Assembly (NCBI GenBank): GCA_002317225.1
Contig: DCIW01000232.1
Coordinates: 1 to 10,170, forward strand
Direction: 5' to 3'
Source of the DNA: Prevotellaceae bacterium UBA1716
Lineage (GTDB): Bacteria > Bacteroidota > Bacteroidia > Bacteroidales > Bacteroidaceae
Length of the DNA: 10,170 nt
The translations under genes and the position numbers were made by a program. The notes under the pieces are model-generated. The model was not told where the DNA came from. It did not search any database and saw only the letters and a list, made by a program, of their open reading frames with translations. Shown here piece by piece: positions 1-5,012 of the stretch. The stretch's first letter is position 1; each line of letters opens with the position of its first letter.

Positions 1-749
1 ATACGGTTCTCCCAGTCACCACCATAAAGAGCGTGAGTGATAGAACGGTCGAACTCAGAGTTCATATCGTTGTCTGTGTCAAGGAGATAAAGCTTAACAC
101 GACCAACATTTACACGCCATACGAGAGCGTGAACAGTATAGTTGTTGTAAGGAACGTCGATTACAACCTGGTTGCCGTTCTCATCAAGTTCGCGCTCGAT
201 TGGAAGAGTTGGGAACTGCTGAGCTTCGTAGTTTGCAATCTGCTGACCTTCCATAGAAAGAGTCTGTGTGAAATAACCATAACGATAAAGGAAACCAACA
301 GCGCAGAAGTCGATGTTAGAGTCTGATGCTTCCTTCACGTAGTCACCAGCGAGGATTCCGAGACCACCAGAATAGATCTTAAGCACGTGGCTAAGACCAT
401 ACTCCATACAGAGGTATGCTACAGATGGACGCTTTGAGTCTGGCTCAACATCCATGTATGCACGGAACTGCTTGTAAAGCTTGTTTACACGATCAACGAT
501 CTTCTTGTCAGCAGCAAGAGCCTCAAGCTTCTCATAATTCTCGCGAGCGAGGAAAAGAACAGGATTCTGCTGAACATCGTGCCAAAGTTGTGAGTCCATC
601 TCATTGAAGAGGTGACCACATTCGTTGTTCCAAGAAAACCACAAGTTGTGTGCAATCTCGTCGAGTGGCTTAAGAGCCTCAGGAACTGATGTGCGTGAGC
701 TAACAGTACGCCAATTGGCTGTATTAGCATTGCTTGCTTTAATTCTCAT
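1..749 (-). CDS. glgP: Alpha-glucan (glycogen) phosphorylase, N-terminal part, cut by the window edge
   Basis: Only the first 249 residues are in the window; the rest lies to the left. The enzyme family releases glucose-1-phosphate from the ends of glycogen or maltodextrin in the cytoplasm. The translation starts MRIKASNANTANW. It then shows the N-terminal region typical of bacterial alpha-glucan phosphorylases (GT35, short type): NLWFSWN near residue 36, VAYLCMEYGL near 110, SGGLGILAGDYVKEASD near 127, and YRYGYFTQ near 153. The catalytic lysine and pyridoxal-phosphate site would be in the missing C-terminal part. The start at 749 is the first ATG after the upstream gene's stop; no Shine-Dalgarno sequence precedes it, as is normal in Bacteroidetes. 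It follows the glycogen synthase by 31 bp with no terminator between, so the two are probably co-transcribed. The family call is firm; exact substrate length preference cannot be read from this part. Confidence 0.92.
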   Translation of the reverse strand, partial: MRIKASNANTANWRTVSSRTSVPEALKPLDEIAHNLWFSWNNECGHLFNEMDSQLWHDVQQNPVLFLARENYEKLEALAADKKIVDRVNKLYKQFRAYMDVEPDSKRPSVAYLCMEYGLSHVLKIYSGGLGILAGDYVKEASDSNIDFCAVGFLYRYGYFTQTLSMEGQQIANYEAQQFPTLPIERELDENGNQVVIDVPYNNYTVHALVWRVNVGRVKLYLLDTDNDMNSEFDRSITHALYGGDWENR

Positions 750-780
750 AATAATTGTTATTTAAAAAGTGAATTTATTT

Positions 781-2484
781 TTATTTAATTCTTTCGTCAC
801 GTTTTGCGATAGCCTTATCATAAGCTTCGTAATAGTATGTGATGAAATGCTTCCAAAGTGCTTTTTCTGCAATCTTCTCAGCAGCCTTGCGAGCAGCGTT
901 TACCTGCTTAGTGTCGAACTGAGAGAACTTGAGGATTGTGTCCTTGATTGTATTGCTGACTTCATCAAAGTTGTAGTCGCTACGGTGGATAGTCTTCACA
1001 CCATCTTCGATTTCGCTTGGAGCACCCTTAACTTCGTTTGCCCAAAGACCGAAACCAGCAAGATCTGTAGTGATACAAGGAACATGGAAAGCAACACTCT
1101 CAAGTGGAGTATATCCCCATGGCTCATAATATGATGGGAACACAGTAATGTCGCAACCAATGATGAGGTCATAATAATGCTTGTTGAAAATGCCATCAGC
1201 ACCATCGAGATAACAAGGTACGAAGATTACCTTCACCTTGTCCTCTGGCACATTATGAACATTGAGCCAGTTGAGTTGTCCCATCACTTTGTCGCCCCAT
1301 GGCTCGTGGAGTTCGTGAGTGATACGTGGGTCACCGATTGGAGAAAGTTCTGCCTGAGAAGTTGCCTTCTTAGCTTTTGACTTTTCAGCCTTAGCCTTAA
1401 CTGTAAGAGTTGACTTGAGGTCTTCACGAGCATCCTTCATCCATGCAGGAACCATAACGAATGCAATAACGTTCTTCTCAAGAGTTTCGTCCCAACGAAG
1501 TCGGTTCATAGCATCAACATAAACGTCGATACCCTTATTCTTATACTCATAACGACCACCTGTAGAAACGATGATTGTATCATCACCAAGTTCTGTGCCC
1601 ATAAGGGTGTTTGCTACATTGAGGAGAGTCTTGCGTGCTTCCTTACGTGCATCGTTGAATGCCTTGACAGGAGAAGGAACAAAGCTGTTCTCAAAACCGT
1701 TAACGAGGATTTCGTCTGGTTCTTTGTCAAGAAGTTCCTTACATTCAGTACCTGTGATTTCGCTAACTGTAGTAAAGCAGTCCACGTTGTGTGCAGCTTG
1801 CTTTTCCACACTATGCTTTGCTTCCACATTGAGTTCGTTAGCCATCTGATCGCCGTTGTAAGCTGTGAGATAGTCATAGAGAGGTTTGTTGTTGCCTGCA
1901 ATCGAACGACCAATTGTAGTAGCATGTGTAGTGAAGATTGTAGCAATCTCAGGTACATACTTATTTATATATAAAGCCGCGAGACAAGTCTGCCACTCGT
2001 GAGCCTGAAGCACTGCATTGTCTTTTGCAGTAAGTTTAAAGAAGTTGTAATATGACTCAACCACCTTACCTGCAGCCCAAGAGAAAGTGAGACTGTCGTC
2101 GTAGTCGCCATAAGCATGGAGAGAATCAACGCGATAGTTATCCCATGCCCAACCGAAAATTTCGTTCTTCTGTTCCAAGAATGGCTTATAATCTACAAGA
2201 ACTGCGATAGGTTCGCCAGGAATCTGCCAACGACCCACACGAATGTTAAGTCCATCAGCACATGCCTGCTTACGCCATGCAGCGAGCAAAGTCTTACTCT
2301 CCTTGAAAAGTGGATTCTTCTTTTCAGCCCAGAAGTCTGGTCCAATAAAAATAACCTTGTCTTTCAGCTGATCCTGAAGTGTTTTAGCACGTGTTGAAAG
2401 AACGGTATATATACCTCCATTCTTATTACATACTTCCCAACTTGTTTCGAATATGTATCCTGGAGTCAATGCCTTTTTACTCAT
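781..2484 (-). CDS. Glycogen synthase, eukaryote-like GT3 family
   Basis: This 567-residue cytoplasmic enzyme extends alpha-1,4-glucan chains from a nucleotide-glucose donor. It belongs to GT3, the family of yeast and animal glycogen synthase, not to bacterial GlgA (GT5). GT3 hallmarks are EVCNKNGGIYTVLS at 17-30, AHEWQ at 161-165, FTTHATTIGR at 184-193, SEITGTE at 241-247, GRYEYKNKGID at 310-320 and PSYYEPWGYTPLES at 450-463, which holds the catalytic glutamate region. A Lys/Ala-rich stretch at 362-377 is probably a flexible loop. The C-terminus (about 529-550) has Ala/Lys where eukaryotic enzymes carry an arginine cluster that binds glucose-6-phosphate, so that control is probably absent. 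The frame is open up to an ATG at 2550, but a promoter box at 2538-2545 would put transcription start downstream of it; MSKKALTPGYIFETSW at 2484 is also where family similarity begins. The donor (UDP- or ADP-glucose) cannot be decided here. Confidence 0.95.
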   Translation of the reverse strand: MSKKALTPGYIFETSWEVCNKNGGIYTVLSTRAKTLQDQLKDKVIFIGPDFWAEKKNPLFKESKTLLAAWRKQACADGLNIRVGRWQIPGEPIAVLVDYKPFLEQKNEIFGWAWDNYRVDSLHAYGDYDDSLTFSWAAGKVVESYYNFFKLTAKDNAVLQAHEWQTCLAALYINKYVPEIATIFTTHATTIGRSIAGNNKPLYDYLTAYNGDQMANELNVEAKHSVEKQAAHNVDCFTTVSEITGTECKELLDKEPDEILVNGFENSFVPSPVKAFNDARKEARKTLLNVANTLMGTELGDDTIIVSTGGRYEYKNKGIDVYVDAMNRLRWDETLEKNVIAFVMVPAWMKDAREDLKSTLTVKAKAEKSKAKKATSQAELSPIGDPRITHELHEPWGDKVMGQLNWLNVHNVPEDKVKVIFVPCYLDGADGIFNKHYYDLIIGCDITVFPSYYEPWGYTPLESVAFHVPCITTDLAGFGLWANEVKGAPSEIEDGVKTIHRSDYNFDEVSNTIKDTILKFSQFDTKQVNAARKAAEKIAEKALWKHFITYYYEAYDKAIAKRDERIK

Positions 2485-2537
2485 ATTTCTACTATGAAAG
2501 AATTGTCTTTTTACCTTATCAATTTCTAAATCGCCGG

Positions 2538-2545
2538 CAAAGATA
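2538..2545 (-). promoter_or_regulatory. Bacteroidetes-type -7 box of the glycogen operon
   Basis: Read on the minus strand this is TATCTTTG, a perfect match to the Bacteroidetes -7 consensus TAnnTTTG, followed by GC as is common. Transcription would begin near 2531, giving a leader of about 45 nt before the ATG at 2484. No convincing TTG or TTTG -33 element lies 19-21 bp upstream. The box decides against the longer open frame starting at 2550. Confidence 0.6.
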
Positions 2546-2647
2546 CGCATTATATTTCAAATATAAAAGAGTGTGTTAAAGTTTTTTAAATATAAAAGTA
2601 GCATTTTTATGTCAACTGGCAACGCATATATTTAATAATGCAAAGTA

Positions 2648-2679
2648 GAGTGTACAACACTTTCAAATGAAGTACACTC
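2648..2679. repeat. 8-bp inverted repeat upstream of the glycogen promoter
   Basis: The arms are GAGTGTAC (2648-2655) and GTACACTC (2672-2679), separated by 16 bp. They lie about 100 bp upstream of the glycogen -7 box and outside the MITE-like element. There is no T-run on either side, so this is not an intrinsic terminator. It may be an operator or an accidental repeat. Confidence 0.4.
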
Positions 2680-2701
2680 CACAAAATGTATAAAAAAAAC
2701 G

Positions 2702-2983
2702 AAATTTTTTATTTTATCCTACACTCATACACCTTTTTTGAACGTAAATCAAAATAAAATCATGACAAACATACACCTTCATCCTATCATATGTCCAAAA
2801 ATATAAGGACGAATATGGTTTTGCCACAATTTGGCAAACTTTTGCCATCAGTGTGGCAAAGTTTTGCCAAATTGTGGCAAGACACCTAACTACCCTATGA
2901 GTCAATGCGTTTGAGCGTATTTTGCCAAAAAGGCATTATTGTCTTTAAAAGGTGTAGGAGTGTAGGATAAAATTAAAAATTTT
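2702..2983. mobile_element. Candidate MITE-like element: long terminal inverted repeats around a central palindrome
   Basis: Seen directly: 2711-2737 and 2947-2973 are 27-bp inverted copies of each other with one mismatch; the shared core reads TTTTATCCTACACTC. The similarity continues outward with a one-base indel to about 2702 and 2983, giving arms of some 36 bp. The interior carries no believable gene; the only open frame (2714-2905, minus) has no recognisable features. A 60-bp near-palindrome sits slightly right of centre. CATACACCTT from the left arm recurs at 2770-2779. Small size, long terminal repeats and no transposase are what a non-autonomous element would show, but no target-site duplication can be recognised because both flanks are A/T-rich. 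The right end is 9 bp from the permease stop codon, so the element could also act as a transcription-end structure. Mobility is inference from one copy. Confidence 0.5.
2821..2880. repeat. 60-bp near-palindrome of six alternating TTGCCA / TGGCAA half-sites
   Basis: The outer arms, TTGCCACAATTTGGCAAA (2821-2838) and its inverse at 2863-2880, match perfectly. Inner arms TTTGCCA (2841-2847) and TGGCAAA (2854-2860) enclose the 6-base loop TCAGTG, so a hairpin with about 25 paired bases and only a small offset is possible. Half-sites start at 2821, 2832, 2842, 2854, 2864 and 2875 in alternating orientation, 10-12 bp apart, close to one helical turn. A seventh TTGCCA is at 2922-2927. The arrangement fits a multi-dimer protein binding site or a cruciform as well as an RNA hairpin. 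On neither strand does a T-run follow, so it is not a typical terminator. Confidence 0.75.
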
Positions 2984-2992
2984 GAAAATTTT

Positions 2993-4336
2993 CTAAACTT
3001 CACGAGCCTTAAAACCGATCTCTTCTATTGCTTGGATTATAGCAGCTTTATCAAGGTTTTCACCTATCACTTTTGCTTTGCTCGATTGCAAATCAACCTC
3101 AACTTCCTCCACTCCATCGCAACTTCTAATCACCTTTTCCACATTTGAACGGCAATGATTGCAAGTCATTCCTTTCACTTCAAAGATTACTGTTTCATCT
3201 TCGGCACAATCGGCTTGGCAATGATCGTCATGATGAGAATGTCCACCGCAATGACAGTGTTCTCCACCTTCTTCATGACCACATCCATGCCCACATGAAC
3301 AAGTCTCTTTATGTTGTAATTTCATTCGAACTACATTAAGGAGCAAAAGGGCAAGAAGCACTGTGCACCCCCATTGGAACCAACTTGTCTCTTCATGGCA
3401 ACATGCATCGCTACCTACGAGTGCAGAAGTAAACCAATCACGAGGCAAAAGATAATCTATCACATATCCAAATGCAATAGCTCCAAAAATAATACTAAAA
3501 AGATAAAGCACGAGTGATTTTTTGCCTAACACCTTATTAATAACCAGGATGCTTGCGGCATTACTTGCAGGTCCTGCCATCAAAAGTACTAATGCTGCAC
3601 CAGGAGTCAAACCCTTCAACATCAGAGCTACTGCAATAGGAATGCTACCGGTAGCACAAAGGTACATAGGAATGCTAATACAAAGCACAAGAAGCATGGA
3701 CATAAACGTGTTGTCCTTGAACATAGCAAAGAGCGAATCGGGTACAAATATAGTGATAAGTCCCGCGATGACCAATCCGACAACGAGCCACTTGCCGATA
3801 TCTTCCATCATTTCGATAAAGCCAAACTTGAGGGCTTCAATCAACTTATCAAAAAAGGTAAGATGCTCCTGCTCGCTAAAATCGCGTGCTCTTCGCTGTC
3901 CGTTGTCCTTTGTCCGTTGCTCGTTGTCGTTTACCATTTTCCCTTCCTCATCAAACATATTCACGAACTGCCCTCCAAGGATAGCGGTAAAAAGAGCTGA
4001 AATAGGACGAACGATTGCGAATGGCAACCCCATTAATGAATAAGTGGCAAAGATGCTATCAACACCTGTCTGGGGAGTGGCTATGAGGAATGAAACCACT
4101 GCACCTTTTGATGCTCCTTCGCGGCGCAAGGACATGGCTGTAGGTATCACTCCACATGAACACAACGGGAGTGGCACACCAAAAATGGCAGCACTTAATA
4201 CGGAGCGGAAAGATGAGCCGCTGAGATACTTCGCATAAAAACTGTTAGGTATGAATGCGTGCATTATACCCGCAATCAGAAATCCCAGGAGTAAGTATGG
4301 CGACATTTCGTTTATTAGTTCTAATACTTCTTCCAT
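2993..4336 (-). CDS. Inner-membrane Cu/Zn efflux permease, SO_0444 type, with C-terminal HMA domain
   Basis: This 447-residue protein resembles the permease group (DUF318) named after Shewanella SO_0444, thought to export copper or zinc. It has roughly eight hydrophobic segments in two related halves: PLPLCSCGVIP (55-65) is echoed by PMYLCATGSIP (223-233), and ATPQTG (86-91) by AGPASNAAS (254-262). The CSC pair at 59-61 is a likely metal ligand in the membrane. A polar loop lies at about 128-160. After the last membrane segment comes a linker rich in His and Cys (about 345-377), then an HMA metallochaperone-like domain (380-447) with its MTCNHC motif at 390-395. The frame extends to an ATG at 4384, but the promoter box at 4374-4381 lies inside that extension; MEEVLELINEMSPYLL at 4336 is the natural start. 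It is divergent from a Fur-family gene, which probably controls it. Metal specificity is not settled by sequence. Confidence 0.92.
   Translation of the reverse strand: MEEVLELINEMSPYLLLGFLIAGIMHAFIPNSFYAKYLSGSSFRSVLSAAIFGVPLPLCSCGVIPTAMSLRREGASKGAVVSFLIATPQTGVDSIFATYSLMGLPFAIVRPISALFTAILGGQFVNMFDEEGKMVNDNEQRTKDNGQRRARDFSEQEHLTFFDKLIEALKFGFIEMMEDIGKWLVVGLVIAGLITIFVPDSLFAMFKDNTFMSMLLVLCISIPMYLCATGSIPIAVALMLKGLTPGAALVLLMAGPASNAASILVINKVLGKKSLVLYLFSIIFGAIAFGYVIDYLLPRDWFTSALVGSDACCHEETSWFQWGCTVLLALLLLNVVRMKLQHKETCSCGHGCGHEEGGEHCHCGGHSHHDDHCQADCAEDETVIFEVKGMTCNHCRSNVEKVIRSCDGVEEVEVDLQSSKAKVIGENLDKAAIIQAIEEIGFKAREV
3897..3931 (-). repeat. Five imperfect 7-bp tandem repeats inside the permease gene
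   Basis: On the plus strand the units are TGTCCGT, TGTCCTT, TGTCCGT, TGCTCGT and TGTCGTT, head to tail without gaps. They encode the hydrophilic loop residues NDNEQRTKDNGQ between the two membrane halves of the permease. Because 7 is not a multiple of 3, gain or loss of one unit would shift the reading frame, while three units would preserve it. Confidence 0.8.
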
Positions 4337-4373
4337 AACTTTGATTCTTTTGTTAGTATTTTTATTTCGTGTG

Positions 4374-4403
4374 CAAAGGTACAAGAAAAGAAATGCAACT
4401 CAA
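4374..4403 (-). promoter_or_regulatory. Promoter of the efflux permease
   Basis: Read on the minus strand, the -7 box is TACCTTTG (4381-4374), a perfect TAnnTTTG match, and TTG (4403-4401) stands 19 bp upstream at the expected -33 place. Transcription would start near 4367, about 30 nt before the ATG at 4336. This is the only promoter in the window for which both elements can be placed. Confidence 0.7.
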
Positions 4404-4408
4404 TTGCA
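4394..4408. promoter_or_regulatory. Candidate operator over the permease -33 element
   Basis: The 15-bp sequence TGCAACTCAATTGCA has inverted 5-bp arms (TGCAA / TTGCA) around a 5-bp centre. That centre contains the -33 TTG of the permease promoter, so a bound protein would block RNA polymerase. Binding by the adjacent Fur-family protein is inference; arms this short can occur by chance. Confidence 0.35.
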
Positions 4409-4439
4409 AAAAGCAAAAATAAACAAAAAAGTTGGCACA

Positions 4440-4461
4440 TATTTATCCTATTAAATAAATA
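4440..4461. promoter_or_regulatory. Candidate operator just upstream of the fur-family -7 box
   Basis: TATTTAT (4440-4446) and ATAAATA (4455-4461) form an inverted repeat with an 8-bp spacer, ending 5 bp before the -7 box of the regulator gene. Fur-family boxes are A/T-rich inverted repeats of about this length, so autoregulation is plausible. The A/T-rich context makes chance symmetry likely too. Confidence 0.3.
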
Positions 4462-4466
4462 ATGTG

Positions 4467-4474
4467 TACTTTTG
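4467..4474 (+). promoter_or_regulatory. -7 box of the fur-family gene
   Basis: TACTTTTG matches TAnnTTTG exactly and is followed by CA. Transcription would start near 4481, leaving a leader of about 14 nt before the ATG at 4495. No TTG is found at the -33 position. The box lies downstream of an in-frame ATG at 4462 and so rules that start out. Confidence 0.6.
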
Positions 4475-4494
4475 CAATAGAAAACCACAAAACA

Positions 4495-4899
4495 ATGAAT
4501 ACACCAGAAGAATACCTCACCCAACATGGGGTAAAACCCACATCAGTCCGCATACTCGTATGGAAGGAAATTTGCCACAGAAACAAAGCATTCACACTGA
4601 GTGATGTAGAGAATGCTTTGACAGACATGGATCGTTCTTCAATATTTCGAAGTCTGCGCTTATTTACTGAGCATCATCTCCTGCATGAAATTGATGATGG
4701 CACTGGTATGCAGAAGTACTGTCTGTGCAGATGCGAAGATAATCATCATGTCAATCACGTGCATTTCACATGTACTGAATGCGGCCAAACTTACTGTTTG
4801 ACAGATTATGCAATACCTATCGTCGAACTACCCGAGGGATTCATCTCAAAGAATATAGAGTACGTAATCAAAGGGATATGCCATAAGTGCAGCAAGTAG
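4495..4899 (+). CDS. Fur-family metal-responsive transcriptional regulator
   Basis: The 134-residue cytoplasmic protein has the Fur layout. An N-terminal winged helix (about 1-75) includes a recognition helix around DRSSIFRSLRLF (46-57). The dimerisation part carries histidines H84, H85, H88 and H90, the CTEC pair (C93, C96) and a final CHKC pair (C129, C132); two CxxC pairs usually hold a structural zinc. Three further cysteines, C76, C78 and C80, sit in YCLCRC ahead of the His cluster and might add a metal or redox site. An ATG at 4462 is in frame but precedes the -7 box, so MNTPEEYLTQHG at 4495 is chosen. The gene is divergent from an efflux permease with a metal-binding tail, suggesting zinc, copper or another transition metal as the signal. 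Whether it is Fur, Zur, PerR or another subtype cannot be told from sequence, so no symbol is given. Confidence 0.92.
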   Translation: MNTPEEYLTQHGVKPTSVRILVWKEICHRNKAFTLSDVENALTDMDRSSIFRSLRLFTEHHLLHEIDDGTGMQKYCLCRCEDNHHVNHVHFTCTECGQTYCLTDYAIPIVELPEGFISKNIEYVIKGICHKCSK

Positions 4900-4935
4900 T
4901 AAGCAGACATACAACAATTAACAATATGTAATACC

Positions 4936-4975
4936 AAAAGCGCCAGCCATAGATTCAAACATCTACGTCTGGCGC
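4936..4975 (-). terminator. Intrinsic terminator of the LruC-like lipoprotein gene
   Basis: Arms GCGCCAG (4940-4946) and CTGGCGC (4969-4975) pair perfectly. An inner TAGAT/ATCTA pair (4950-4954, 4961-4965) lengthens the stem. Read on the minus strand the hairpin is followed by a short run of four T (4939-4936), 37 bp after the stop of the lipoprotein gene. On the plus strand it is followed by A, so it suits the minus-strand transcript, though the stem may also slow read-through from the convergent fur-family gene. Confidence 0.7.
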
Positions 4976-5012
4976 AAAAATAATGCGATATATAAAACTT
5001 TAGTTTTCTAAA

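Noticed and set aside
2485..2550. Longer glycogen synthase start at 2550
   Set aside because: The -7 box at 2538-2545 would place the transcript start inside this extension, and family similarity begins only after the ATG at 2484.
2559..2598. 11-bp direct repeat (AAATATAAAAG) upstream of the glycogen promoter
   Set aside because: It is A/T-only apart from one base in an A/T-rich stretch, so chance is the simplest explanation.
2714..2905. A 63-codon minus-strand frame inside the MITE-like element
   Set aside because: It begins at the edge of the palindrome and encodes its repeats; no family features and no promoter box nearby.
3522..4043. A 173-codon plus-strand frame opposite the permease
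   Set aside because: It mirrors the permease coding sequence and has no recognisable domain or start signal.
4337..4384. Longer permease start at 4384
   Set aside because: The extension contains the permease's own -7 box and encodes a polar, non-family sequence.
4462..4494. Longer fur-family start at 4462
   Set aside because: The ATG precedes the -7 box at 4467-4474 and would not be in the transcript.
4994..5007. AAAACT/AGTTTT inverted repeat beside the lipoprotein stop codon
   Set aside because: The loop would be only two bases and the pairing is A/T only; the strong terminator lies just beyond it.
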